Below are positions 42,316 through 50,160 of a DNA stretch of 50,160 nt, one piece after another. The stretch is from contig NVVV01000065.1 in the NCBI GenBank assembly GCA_002733495.1, forward strand, positions 1 through 50,160, read 5' to 3'. Made by a program: the position numbers and the translations under genes. The stretch's first letter is position 1. Each line of letters starts with the position of its first letter. Origin of the DNA: Robiginitomaculum sp. (lineage in GTDB: Bacteria > Pseudomonadota > Alphaproteobacteria > Caulobacterales > Maricaulaceae). The notes under the pieces were generated by a model. The model saw nothing but the letters and a program-made list of their open reading frames with translations. It ran no database searches and was not told the origin of the DNA.

Positions 42316-44379
42316 ATGCGTAAATTAAGCCTGTTTCTGACTCTGTTGGTACTTGTTATCGGTGGGGCCATGGCCGCATTGGTCTATCTGGTACCACCAG
42401 AGTTTTACAAACAAAAAATCGAAGAACAGGCCAGCATTGCTTTGGGCCGGGATTTACGGATCAACGGACCCGTCAGCCTGCGCCTGTGGCCCAGCGTGCA
42501 GGCGCGCGCAGAGGACGTCTCGCTCGCCAATCCGGATGGGTTTTCCGAGCCAGACTTTGCCACCATGAAGGCCATGCGGGTCAGCGTCGCGCTGATCCCG
42601 CTTTTCTCCCGCCAGGTTGAGATCAAGGAATTTATTCTGATTGAGCCGAAAATTATGCTGCAAAGGCGTAAAAACGGTGCAGTGAACTGGACCATGGGAC
42701 CAAAAGGCCAAAGCCCAAAGCCTGCCAGTCGCACAAAATTTACCCGCCAGCCGGGCGCGCTGACACTGGAGGCCTCGCTTGGTGACATTCGCCTGATCGA
42801 TGGCGATATTCGCTATGATGATCGCGTCAAAGGGCAAAGCCACCACCTGTCAGATGTCAATCTGAACCTGCATATGCCAGCGCTGGACAAGCCCATGACC
42901 GCCAAAGGAAAGCTGGTTCTGGATGATCAGCCCTATGCGCTGGACGCCAGCCTCGGCGGTATCAAACCTTTTCTGGAAGGGCGGCGCACACCGCTCTCCC
43001 TAAAGCTGGAAAATGACCTATTCAGCCTTGCCTTTGATGGTGCCTTTGACGAAGGCAAAACCGTGACCGCACAGGGCGCATTGTCTTTGGATGTGCCATC
43101 GGTGCGTAAACTGGCCGCCTTTGCGGGATCAGAACTACCAGACGGGGCCAACACCTTTGGTGCGTTTTCCATTTCCGGCGCAGCCAAGGCTAGCCCCAAG
43201 CGTTTTGCCTTCGAAAATGCAAAGCTTGAGTTTGATGACCTTACGGCCACAGGCCGCTTTGCCGCCAACCTTAAGGGCGCGCGCCCAACAATCACTGGTG
43301 TTCTGGACATTCCCGCACTGGATATTACCCGCTATTTGCCGCCGCCTGCGCCCCGCAGCGGCACGATCCAGCCCTGGAGCGATACACCCTTTGATCTGGC
43401 CATGTTGAAGGCCGTGGACGCTCGCTTTGACCTTAGTGTCGGCAGTTTGCAAATGCGCGAAATAAAGATCGGAAAAACCGTTCTGGAAGCCCGTTTGGAA
43501 AATGGCCGCCTGCAAACGAATTTGCGCGAAATGGCGCTTTATGATGGCAAAGGCTCTGCCACCATTGTCCTCAATGCCCGTGGCAAAACGCCGTCGTTTT
43601 CCCTTGCCGCTGATATTGCCGATGTGTCTTTCCAGCCCCTGCTGACGGATGCCATAAAATTTCAACGTCTTGCTGGCACCGGGGCCATGAATTTTTCAAT
43701 GCTGGGCCGTGGGAATTCTCAGGCCGCATTGATGAAGGCTTTGTCGGGCTCAGGGCGTCTAAAGCTGCAAGACGGTAAAATCATCGGGATCAATCTGGCC
43801 GCAGTGTTGCGCAAGGCACAAAGCTTTCTTAGCACCGGAGCCATGCCGGCAAAGCTGAATGAGGAGAAGGTTACGGATTTTACCGACATGTCGGCCAGCT
43901 TTAAAATCGCCAACGGCATTGCCCGTACCGATGACTTTCTGATGCTCAGCCCGCTGATCCGCGTGCCCGGTAAAGGCGATCTGGATATTGCCAATCAGAC
44001 GGTTGATTTTAGTCTCACCCCTCGTGCCGTGGCCTCATTGGAAGGGCAAGGCGGACGACGCGACCTTGCCGGGTTAAAAGCACCGTTTCGCATTCATGGC
44101 CCCTGGAATGGGGTCAAGGCCGGGCTGGATACGGCTTTGCTGAAAAAGAAAGCCAAAAAGCGCGTTAAAAAGGAAATCGGTCGCCTGATTAATGGCAATC
44201 TGGGTGGCAGTTCCGGCTCGGCGCTCAAATCCCTCTTTGGGGTTGAGCAAAGCCAGGCCGATAATACACAGCCCTCGGCGGATGGCGAGGCGCAACAAAC
44301 CGACGAGGAAAAGGCCGTTAATGCGCTGGTGGGCCTTTTCAAAAAGAAGAAAAAGAAAAAGAATAAGAAAAAAAATTAG
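42316..44379 (+). CDS. AsmA family protein
   Basis: A 687-residue AsmA-like protein. It has one N-terminal membrane helix (about 5-27), the AsmA opening YKQKIEEQASIALGRDLRINGPVSLRLWPSVQARAEDVSLANPDGF, a long beta-rich repeat region, and the C-terminal AsmA_2 part (GSGRLKLQDGKIIGINLAAVLRKA, VDFSLTPRAVASLEGQGGRRDLAGLKAPFRIHGPWNGVKAGLD). AsmA-like proteins are thought to form bridges that carry lipids to the outer membrane. The tail is extremely lysine-rich (ten of the last sixteen residues or more). Start ATG 42316 follows CGGAGGA. Confidence 0.93.
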   Translation: MRKLSLFLTLLVLVIGGAMAALVYLVPPEFYKQKIEEQASIALGRDLRINGPVSLRLWPSVQARAEDVSLANPDGFSEPDFATMKAMRVSVALIPLFSRQVEIKEFILIEPKIMLQRRKNGAVNWTMGPKGQSPKPASRTKFTRQPGALTLEASLGDIRLIDGDIRYDDRVKGQSHHLSDVNLNLHMPALDKPMTAKGKLVLDDQPYALDASLGGIKPFLEGRRTPLSLKLENDLFSLAFDGAFDEGKTVTAQGALSLDVPSVRKLAAFAGSELPDGANTFGAFSISGAAKASPKRFAFENAKLEFDDLTATGRFAANLKGARPTITGVLDIPALDITRYLPPPAPRSGTIQPWSDTPFDLAMLKAVDARFDLSVGSLQMREIKIGKTVLEARLENGRLQTNLREMALYDGKGSATIVLNARGKTPSFSLAADIADVSFQPLLTDAIKFQRLAGTGAMNFSMLGRGNSQAALMKALSGSGRLKLQDGKIIGINLAAVLRKAQSFLSTGAMPAKLNEEKVTDFTDMSASFKIANGIARTDDFLMLSPLIRVPGKGDLDIANQTVDFSLTPRAVASLEGQGGRRDLAGLKAPFRIHGPWNGVKAGLDTALLKKKAKKRVKKEIGRLINGNLGGSSGSALKSLFGVEQSQADNTQPSADGEAQQTDEEKAVNALVGLFKKKKKKKNKKKN

Positions 44380-44466
44380 CCTGAGGCTCTTTTAGGCAAA
44401 GCTTTTCCTTGCGCTGATCTGGCCCATTAGGCACAGTACCCCCGTCATCAATCAGGGAGAAGCGCC

Positions 44467-46239
44467 ATGCGCCAAGGGTCCAAACTCATTGCCGTTACAG
44501 CGCTATGTGCTGTTATGTCGATCACACTGGAAGCCAAAGCCGATCCGCCGAAAAATCCCATGCCCGGCGATCGGATCAGTGGGCAGTTTTTTGAAACCCG
44601 CAGCCCAGTGGTGGCACAGCACGGCATCGCCGCCACGGCGCATCCGCTGGCCTCGCAAATTGCTATTGATATTCTGAAAAAAGGGGGCACAGCCGTTGAT
44701 GCGGCCATTGCCGCCAATGCAGCCCTTGGCCTTATGGAGCCGGTGGCCAATGGCCTTGGCGGTGATCTTTTTGCCATTATCTGGGACCCCAAAACCCAAA
44801 AGCTTTATGGGCTGAATGCATCCGGGCGCTCGCCCAAAGGCATGAGCCTTACCGATTTGAAGGCGCGCCTGAACGGTGCAGATGAAATCCCCCCTGCCGG
44901 GTCCCTGCCGGTTTCGGTGCCGGGCGCGGCGGATGGCTGGTTTGCCATGCATGAGCGCTTTGGCAAACTCTCTATGGAGGAAATTTTAAGCCCGGCCATA
45001 GGCTATGCCGAAGATGGCTTTCCGGTGACCGAGGTGATCGACTATTACTGGAACATCAATATGGCCCGCCTGGAACAGGTGGCCGCCATTGGCATGATAG
45101 AGGAATTTGACAATGCCCGCGCCACCTATCTGGTGAATGGACGCACGCCAAAGGAAGGCGAAATTTTCAAAAACCCTGATCTGGCAAAAACCTATCGCTT
45201 ATTGGCCAAAAAGGGTCGGGATGGGTTCTATAAGGGCAAAATAGCCAAAACCATTGATGCCTATATGAAGCGCATTGGCGGGGCTTTGCGCTATGAGGAT
45301 TTTGCCAGCCATAAAAGCGAATGGGTCGAGCCGCAATCGATCAATTATCGCGGCTATGATGTGTGGGAATTGCCGCCCAATGGACAGGGCATTGCCGCTT
45401 TGCAAATGCTGAACATTCTAAAAGGCTTTGATATGAAGGGTGCAGGCTTTATGAGCGCCAAAAGCCTGCACTATCAGATCGAGGCCAAACGGCTGGCCTT
45501 TGAAGACCGGGCCAAATTTTATGCCGACCCTGATTTCAGCCCCGCCCCGGTGGCGCAGCTTCTGTCTGATGCCTATGCGGATAAACGCCGGTCACTGATC
45601 AAGCCGGATACGGCCATGACAGACGTCGGTCCGGGGGATCCAAAAGCCATAGAGAATGGCGATACCACCTACCTGACCGTAGCCGACAAGGACGGCATGA
45701 TGGTCTCGCTGATCCAGTCTAATTATCGCGGCATGGGGTCCGGTCTGGTGCCGGATGGGCTGGGCTTTATGTTGCAAAACCGTGGCCAGCTTTTTGCGTT
45801 GACCGAGGGCCATGCCAATATCTATGCGCCGGGCAAACGTCCCTTTCACACCATCATCCCGGCCTTTGTCACCAAGGATGGCAAGCCGTGGATGTCGTTT
45901 GGCCTGATGGGCGGGGCCATGCAGCCGCAAGGGCACACACAGATCATCGTCAATATGATTGATTATGACCTGAATGTTCAGGCCGCAGGCGATGCGGCAC
46001 GCTGGCGCCATGATGGCTCGGCCCAGCCCACCGGCGCAAAACGCAAAGGCATGGGCGTGCTGCATCTGGAAAACGGTGTGCCACAAGATGTGCGCGACCA
46101 GCTCACGGCCATGGGTTATGTGCTGGGAAAATCTGACGGCGGCTTTGGCGGCTATCAGGCCATTCGGGTTAACCCAGAGACAGGCGTGTATTCTGCTGCC
46201 TCTGAAATGCGCAAAGACGGCGCGGCGATCGGGTATTAA
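44467..46239 (+). CDS. ggt: Gamma-glutamyltransferase
   Basis: A 590-residue periplasmic gamma-glutamyltransferase with signal peptide (to about residue 25). It uses glutathione-type substrates and matures by self-cleavage. The cleavage-site nucleophile is T400 in NGDTTYLTVADKDG; the usual third residue of TTH is tyrosine (Y402). Other blocks are PVANGLGGDLFAIIWD, the oxyanion and gamma-glutamyl region NYRGMGSGLVPDGLGFMLQNRGQLF, and GLMGGAMQPQGHTQIIVNMIDYDLNVQAA. The start has AGGGAGAAG upstream. It stands between asmA and the crystallin gene without obvious coupling. Confidence 0.95.
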   Translation: MRQGSKLIAVTALCAVMSITLEAKADPPKNPMPGDRISGQFFETRSPVVAQHGIAATAHPLASQIAIDILKKGGTAVDAAIAANAALGLMEPVANGLGGDLFAIIWDPKTQKLYGLNASGRSPKGMSLTDLKARLNGADEIPPAGSLPVSVPGAADGWFAMHERFGKLSMEEILSPAIGYAEDGFPVTEVIDYYWNINMARLEQVAAIGMIEEFDNARATYLVNGRTPKEGEIFKNPDLAKTYRLLAKKGRDGFYKGKIAKTIDAYMKRIGGALRYEDFASHKSEWVEPQSINYRGYDVWELPPNGQGIAALQMLNILKGFDMKGAGFMSAKSLHYQIEAKRLAFEDRAKFYADPDFSPAPVAQLLSDAYADKRRSLIKPDTAMTDVGPGDPKAIENGDTTYLTVADKDGMMVSLIQSNYRGMGSGLVPDGLGFMLQNRGQLFALTEGHANIYAPGKRPFHTIIPAFVTKDGKPWMSFGLMGGAMQPQGHTQIIVNMIDYDLNVQAAGDAARWRHDGSAQPTGAKRKGMGVLHLENGVPQDVRDQLTAMGYVLGKSDGGFGGYQAIRVNPETGVYSAASEMRKDGAAIGY

Positions 46240-46317
46240 CGGGGACGTCAAAACCCGTTCAGCCAGCGTTCAACTGAAAAAGGGCACAGTCAAAACACAC
46301 AGTCAAAGGGGACTAAG

Positions 46318-47571
46318 ATGAAACTTCAATCCATAATTTTGGGCGGTGTTTTGGCACTTGGCCTTGGCACCATCTCTGCAAGCGCTGATGATGTTCAGTA
46401 TTCTGGCCCAAAGGGCGTTACGCTCTATTCCTTCCCAGGCTATAGTGGTCGTCAGGTTCTGCTGACCCGGGACACACCCAAGTTGAAAAAGCTGGGTTTT
46501 GCCAATAACGCCATGAGCATGAAAGTTTCTGGTGGCCGTTGGGAAGTGTGCAGCGGCAACCAGTATAATGGCGCCTGTGAAGTCTTTGGCCCCGGCCAAT
46601 ATACTTTTGGTATTTTTAACTGGGGCAACAAGATCAAATCCGTGCGCCGTCTGCGCCCGGGCACCCCGACCATTACGCTTTTTGCGCGTGAAAACATGAA
46701 GGGCAAAAAACACACTTATGCTGCCAGCATGCCGCGCATCAAGGATTACGCCACCAATGACTTTGCCAATTCCATCACGGTGAAGGGCGGCGAATGGGTG
46801 TTGTGTGAGAACTCTGACGGCAAGGGAAAATGTGAAGCGGTTAATCGCGACATTCCAAACTTGCAGGCCATTGGCCTGGCTAGCGCCATTTCCTCCCTTT
46901 ACCGGGCCGGTGAATGGAATAATGGCAGCGATCTGGACGGCGGTGGTTATGGCGGCGGAGGCTATGGCAATGGTTATGATAATGGCCGTTATGGCGGTGG
47001 TCGCTATGACAATCGCCCGCCGCAAATCACCCTGTTTGAAGGCTATAATTTTTCTGGCCCACGGATCACTATTGATCGCGAAACCACCAGCCTGATGAAT
47101 GTCGGGTTTTCCAATCGTGCCGGTTCAGTGCGGATTAATTCCGGAACATGGGAATTGTGTGATGGGTCAGGTTTTTCCAAAACCTGCCGCATCGTCGAAC
47201 GTGATCAAAACAATCTTGGGAATATAGGTCTGGATAATCTGGTCACCTCGCTTCGCCCGGTCAGGGATGGCTATAGAGATGGTGGTCGCACTGGTGGATC
47301 ACCCGGCGGCAACACTCGCGGCTTTGAAGGCCAGCGCACGGTGTTCTTTGGTGAGCCAACCCTGCGCGGGGAACCTGTGGCGACTTGTGTTTATAGCAAC
47401 AGCCAGTGTGGCAAGGCCGCCGCCGACGCATTTTGCCGGGAATCCCGTCTTGGACGCTCGGTTTATTTTGATCAGGCCCGCAGCTATCGTACGCCCTATA
47501 TGATCGGCGAGCGCCGTATCACCAGACGAGCTGGTCAACAACGCCTTATCGACGTGCTCTGCCAGCGTTAA
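46318..47571 (+). CDS. Secreted triple beta-gamma-crystallin domain protein
   Basis: A 417-residue protein with signal peptide (cut near ASADD). It has three beta-gamma-crystallin domains: about 33-113, 117-196 and 237-315. Each has a Greek-key opening (VTLYSFPGYSGRQVLL, ITLFARENMKGKKHTY, ITLFEGYNFSGPRITI) and a W-x-x-C-x8-C element (C78/C87, C163/C172, C281/C290), probably a disulfide. A Gly/Tyr/Asn-rich linker (203-233) separates domains two and three. The C-terminal 80 residues contain four more cysteines (C357, C364, C373, C415). No clear calcium motif of the N/D-N/D-x-x-S/T-S type is visible. Role unknown; a stable extracytoplasmic structural protein is likely. Confidence 0.88.
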   Translation: MKLQSIILGGVLALGLGTISASADDVQYSGPKGVTLYSFPGYSGRQVLLTRDTPKLKKLGFANNAMSMKVSGGRWEVCSGNQYNGACEVFGPGQYTFGIFNWGNKIKSVRRLRPGTPTITLFARENMKGKKHTYAASMPRIKDYATNDFANSITVKGGEWVLCENSDGKGKCEAVNRDIPNLQAIGLASAISSLYRAGEWNNGSDLDGGGYGGGGYGNGYDNGRYGGGRYDNRPPQITLFEGYNFSGPRITIDRETTSLMNVGFSNRAGSVRINSGTWELCDGSGFSKTCRIVERDQNNLGNIGLDNLVTSLRPVRDGYRDGGRTGGSPGGNTRGFEGQRTVFFGEPTLRGEPVATCVYSNSQCGKAAADAFCRESRLGRSVYFDQARSYRTPYMIGERRITRRAGQQRLIDVLCQR

Positions 47572-47601
47572 AGCGCGGACACTTCACTATCTATCTTACT
47601 T

Positions 47602-47646
47602 GTCCCGGTTTTCTTATGGTGTTTGCACCGAACAGAAAGCCGGGAC
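47602..47646. repeat. Long nested inverted repeat after the crystallin gene
   Basis: GTCCCGG-TTTTCT pairs with AGAAAG-CCGGGAC through thirteen positions with one G-T pair, and GGTG/CACC pair inside. It ends 49 bases before the riboswitch. It lacks a U run, so it may end transcription from the crystallin gene only with a helper factor, or be a binding site. Confidence 0.6.
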
Positions 47647-47694
47647 ACTGATATTTGTCTTGACGAAGACGCTTTTTGCCATCAAACAAAACTT

Positions 47695-47810
47695 ACTCAT
47701 CAAGACCAGCTGAGGGAAAGGCCCTGTGACGCTGGAGCAACCACCGGACAGCTTTTGCTACCGGAAAGGTGCTAATTCCTCGCTCGCCTTTAGGCGGACG
47801 GCAGATGAGG
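47695..47810 (+). promoter_or_regulatory. SAM-I (S-box) riboswitch controlling metX-metB
   Basis: The S-box core is readable. P1 pairs CTCATC (47696-47701) with GATGAG (47804-47809). P2 pairs CCAGC with GCTGG and contains a kink-turn-like TGA/TGTGAC loop. P2b is GGG-AAAGG-CCC, whose GG can pair with CC in the conserved GGTGCTAATTCC. AGCAACC leads into P3 (CCGG/CCGG with AGC-TTTT-GCT), and P4 carries CGCC-TTTA-GGCG. It binds S-adenosylmethionine and represses methionine biosynthesis genes, which suits its place before metX. Confidence 0.9.
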
Positions 47811-47879
47811 GGCGAAGGTGCTGCCTTCTCTTCTTCTTTGTTGGTGCCGATGGAATTAGTCCCAAAAAGGACGACGGCC

Positions 47880-48842
47880 ATGGCGCAGGACATTGAAATA
47901 AACCAACCACAGCTTGATTTGCAAAGCGGCGAAAGCCTGCGCAATCACACCATTCGTGCGCGTCTTTATGGTCGCGCGGGTGCGCCTTTGATTATTATGC
48001 TGGGCGGCATTTCCGCCACCCGTTTTGTTGCCGGTGGTTCGGATAACACCCCCGGCTGGTGGTCTGCTTTGGTGGGCGAAAATGGCCCCGTTGACCTGAA
48101 CAAGGTGCAGGTTTTAGGCCTTGATTTCGCTCCCAACGACCAAGGCAAGGCCCAAACCATTCCCCTCTCCACCCACGATCAGGCCCGGCGTCTGGTCGCC
48201 ATTTTAGATCACCTTGGCATCCAAAAAGCTGCCGCCATTATCGGTGCCAGCTATGGCGGCATGGTGGCGCTGGCCTTTGCCAAGGCCTGGCCGAAACGCG
48301 TTAGGGCGCTTTGCATCATCAGTGCCAGTCACCGGCCCTTCCCACTTGGCGTGGCCTGGCGCGGCATACAGCGGCGCATTGTGCGCATGGCCATCAAAGC
48401 CGGTCGCCCCGATGAAGGCCTGGCATTGGCGCGCGAACTGGCCATGACCACCTATCGTTCTGCCGAAGAGTTTACAGAACGCTTTGACGCCGCGCCTACC
48501 GGAGGGGACCCCACCCGGTTTGACGTTTGCGACTATCTGTTGGCTTGCGGGCAGAAGTTTACCAAAACCATGACGCCAGAGCGTTTTCTGGCACTTTGCG
48601 AATCCATAGATATGCACCGCATTGACCCGACAGGGATCCACACACCGGCTTTGCTGATTGCTTCGCGCAGCGACCAATTGGCCCCGCCCGAAGAGATGCA
48701 AATCCTGTGCGATGAACTGGCTGGGCCGTCAAAACTGGTGACACTGGATTCGCCTTTTGGCCATGATGCCTTTTTGAAAGAAACCCGCGCGCTGGGCGTA
48801 CACCTTTGCCGCTTTATCAGTGAGATCCCTCATGACGATTAA
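47880..48842 (+). CDS. metX: Homoserine O-acyltransferase, MetX type
   Basis: A 320-residue alpha/beta hydrolase of the MetX family. The nucleophile S124 is in IIGASYGGMVALAFA; D265 (IASRSDQLAPPEEM) and H295 (PFGHDAFLKE) complete the triad. The fold opens with LYGRAGAPLIIMLGGISATRFV. It activates homoserine by acylation, the first step of methionine synthesis; acetyl or succinyl as donor cannot be settled from the sequence. It is shorter than typical MetX (about 370). The ATG 47880 follows AGGA. It overlaps metB by 11 bases and is preceded by a SAM riboswitch. Confidence 0.9.
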   Translation: MAQDIEINQPQLDLQSGESLRNHTIRARLYGRAGAPLIIMLGGISATRFVAGGSDNTPGWWSALVGENGPVDLNKVQVLGLDFAPNDQGKAQTIPLSTHDQARRLVAILDHLGIQKAAAIIGASYGGMVALAFAKAWPKRVRALCIISASHRPFPLGVAWRGIQRRIVRMAIKAGRPDEGLALARELAMTTYRSAEEFTERFDAAPTGGDPTRFDVCDYLLACGQKFTKTMTPERFLALCESIDMHRIDPTGIHTPALLIASRSDQLAPPEEMQILCDELAGPSKLVTLDSPFGHDAFLKETRALGVHLCRFISEIPHDD

Positions 48843-49989
48843 ATTGCCGCCCTCTGCCACCGCCTGCGTGACCGCCCAGATTGCCAATGATCCGGCTTAC
48901 GGCGCGGTCATTCCGCCGCTTTATCTTTCCAGCACCTATACCTTCAAAGGACTGGACCAAATGGGGACTTTTGATTATGGACGCGGCGGCAATCCCAATC
49001 GCAATGCACTGGCCCAGACCATTGCCACGCTGGAAGGTGGCGCCGGCGGTGTGGTCACCTCGTCGGGCATGGCGGCCATTGATCTGGTGCTAAACCTGCT
49101 TGGCCCCAATGCTTTGGTTATTGCGCCGCACGATTGTTATGGTGGCACGCACCGCCTGCTGAACAGTCGCCAGCATCAGGGCCGCCTGCGCGTGCGCTTT
49201 ATTGATCAAAGCGACCCACATGCCGTTAAACAGGCGCTGGCCGATGCGCCCGCACTGGTTTTTATCGAATCGCCCAGCAATCCACTGATGCGCCTTGTGG
49301 ATATTGCTGCCCTTGGCAAAGCTGCCAAAGCGGTGGGGGCACTAATGGTGTGTGATAACACGTTTTTATCCCCCGCCCGCCAGACACCTTTGGCCCTGGG
49401 CGCGGACATCGTGGTGCATTCGACCACCAAGTTTCTGAATGGCCACAGCGATGTCGTCGGCGGCGTGGCCATTGCCGCCACGGACGCACATGCTGAGCAA
49501 TTGCAATGGTGGGCCAATTGCACCGGCGTGACCGGCGCGCCTTTTGATAGCTATCTGACCTTACGCGGGATTCGCACCTTGCACGCCCGCATGGACGTTC
49601 AGGAAGCCAATGCTATAAAGATAGCGCAGTTTCTAAGCACGCACCCCAGCGTTGATCACGTCTATTATCCGGGGCTTAAAGATGATCCGGGCTATGCGCT
49701 GGCCAAGCGCCAGCAAAGCGGACCGGGGGCCCTGCTCAGCTTTGCGCTAAAAACAGATCGGGCCGGTCTTGGCCGCTTTGTCGCCAATACGGGCCTCTTC
49801 CAACTGGCCGAGAGCCTTGGCGGCACGGAAAGCCTGATTTGCCACCCGACCAGCATGACTCACCGGGCCATGGATGACGCGGCCCGCCAGAAAGCGGGGA
49901 TCAGCGACTCACTTTTGCGCATTTCGGTGGGTCTGGAGCGCAGCGAGGACCAGATCCGCGCCCTAAAAACCATGTTTGCGTCGCTTTAG
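48832..49989 (+). CDS. metB: Trans-sulfuration PLP enzyme, cystathionine gamma-synthase type
   Basis: A 385-residue Cys/Met metabolism PLP enzyme. The lysine is K200 in DIVVHSTTKFLNGHSDVVGG. Other conserved parts are FDYGRGGNPNRNAL, TSSGMAAIDLVLNLL (phosphate site), APHDCYGGTHRLL, and the C-terminal LAESLGGTESLICHPTSMTHRAM followed by LLRISVGLERSEDQI. The DCYGGTHRL and length favour cystathionine gamma-synthase over O-acylhomoserine sulfhydrylase, but the two are hard to separate. The start at 48832 is inside metX in another frame, so the pair is coupled and shares riboswitch control. Confidence 0.93.
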   Translation: MTIKLPPSATACVTAQIANDPAYGAVIPPLYLSSTYTFKGLDQMGTFDYGRGGNPNRNALAQTIATLEGGAGGVVTSSGMAAIDLVLNLLGPNALVIAPHDCYGGTHRLLNSRQHQGRLRVRFIDQSDPHAVKQALADAPALVFIESPSNPLMRLVDIAALGKAAKAVGALMVCDNTFLSPARQTPLALGADIVVHSTTKFLNGHSDVVGGVAIAATDAHAEQLQWWANCTGVTGAPFDSYLTLRGIRTLHARMDVQEANAIKIAQFLSTHPSVDHVYYPGLKDDPGYALAKRQQSGPGALLSFALKTDRAGLGRFVANTGLFQLAESLGGTESLICHPTSMTHRAMDDAARQKAGISDSLLRISVGLERSEDQIRALKTMFASL

Positions 49990-50160
49990 GGGTTTTGGGA
50001 GAAGTTTTTCTGCACTTTTCTCAGTTATTTTGGTAATATTGAAAAGATAATGTTTTCATTGTGTTAAGCATACTAACATTACCAATTTTATCGTTTATTA
50101 CCGATTTTTCACTGTTTTACGATAAATAATGCTTGATTGTTTTTCGATATGCCTTTATTG
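49990..50160. other. AT-rich non-coding right edge with repeated ATTACC motifs
   Basis: The last 170 bases are much richer in A and T than the rest of the window. GAGAA/TTCTC (49999-50022) after metB, with a following T-rich stretch, may be its terminator. Three related motifs occur: ATTACCAATTTT (50078) and ATTACCGATTTT (50098), 20 bases apart on the plus strand, and ATTACCAAAATA on the minus strand (50036-50025). No reading frame is visible. It may be an operator region for a gene beyond the edge. Confidence 0.5.

Larger units (their letters stand above)
47572..47879 (+). other. 308-base leader region before metX
   Basis: No gene lies between the crystallin gene and metX. The interval holds a long hairpin (47602-47646), a weak candidate -35 (TTGACG at 47659), the SAM riboswitch (47695-47810), and a downstream segment with GAAGG-TGCTG-CCTTC (47814-47828) followed by TCTTCTTCTTTG. 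The last may serve as an attenuator. A GTCC-CAAAAA-GGAC pairing (47860-47873) covers the metX ribosome site. Confidence 0.65.

Noticed and set aside
45592..46251. 219-codon open frame opposite the gamma-glutamyltransferase gene
   Set aside because: Antisense shadow of a clear enzyme gene; composition and lack of start signals speak against coding.
46303..47025. 240-codon minus-strand frame rich in A, I and T opposite the crystallin gene
   Set aside because: Its low-complexity start mirrors the Gly/Tyr/Asn-rich linker of the true gene; no ribosome site.

Overview
The window is chromosomal DNA from an alphaproteobacterium of moderate GC content. Supporting signs are the aa3 oxidase operon order ctaC-ctaD-ctaB-coxF-ctaG-ctaE-DUF983-surf1, the alphaproteobacterium-specific flagellar genes fliX, flbY, DUF6468 and DUF2336, the fliX-dksA pair, and sites that look like CtrA boxes. 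The one tRNA is a tRNA-His with A73 and no encoded G-1. That form is known from the alphaproteobacterial clade holding Rhizobiales, Rhodobacterales, Caulobacterales and Hyphomonadales relatives, so I place the organism tentatively near Caulobacterales/Hyphomonadales. There is no prophage, insertion sequence with a transposase, CRISPR array or rRNA.

Layout. 1-6967 (minus strand): aa3-type cytochrome c oxidase subunits and assembly factors, ending in a GNAT acetyltransferase cut by the window edge. 7225-9285: a TPR protein and the TldD protease. 9586-12563: flgB-flgC-fliE, a DUF924 gene, then fliO-fliP. 12630-19552: a beta-lactamase-fold lipoprotein, a MAPEG/methyltransferase pair divergent from an HxlR regulator, a soluble CZB chemoreceptor and an orphan TonB-dependent receptor. 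19811-22976: flgI-flgJ-flbY facing away from fliX-dksA. 23180-26082: an ECF sigma factor with its DUF6768 membrane partner, then msrP-msrQ. 26171-29465: flgF-flgG-flgA-flgH. 29738-35342: fliL-fliM-DUF6468-motE, an Hpt protein, DUF2336 and a lytic transglycosylase. 35402-47571: thiO, small secreted proteins, an M16 peptidase, tRNA-His, an M48 protease, AsmA, gamma-glutamyltransferase and a triple beta-gamma-crystallin protein. 47695-49989: a SAM-I riboswitch followed by metX-metB. The window ends in AT-rich non-coding DNA.

Regulation. The flagellar genes lie in scattered blocks, and their upstream signals resemble the Caulobacter hierarchy. TTAA-N7-TTAA boxes sit before fliO-fliP and fliX, a near match before fliL-fliM, and half-sites before flgB and the lytic transglycosylase. 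Sigma-54 -24/-12 promoters precede flgF-flgG-flgA-flgH and flgI-flgJ-flbY. This suggests CtrA drives early (class II) genes and sigma-54 drives rod and ring genes.

Most notable: the CtrA/sigma-54 layout, with the fliX CtrA box lying between nested inverted repeats; an exact 14-residue duplication at the start of FliM; an S-box riboswitch before metX-metB; three C-x8-C crystallin domains in one secreted protein; several dispersed palindromic repeats; and an AT-rich patch with three ATTACC-type repeats at the right edge. No single locus stands out as a clearly new defence or biosynthetic system.
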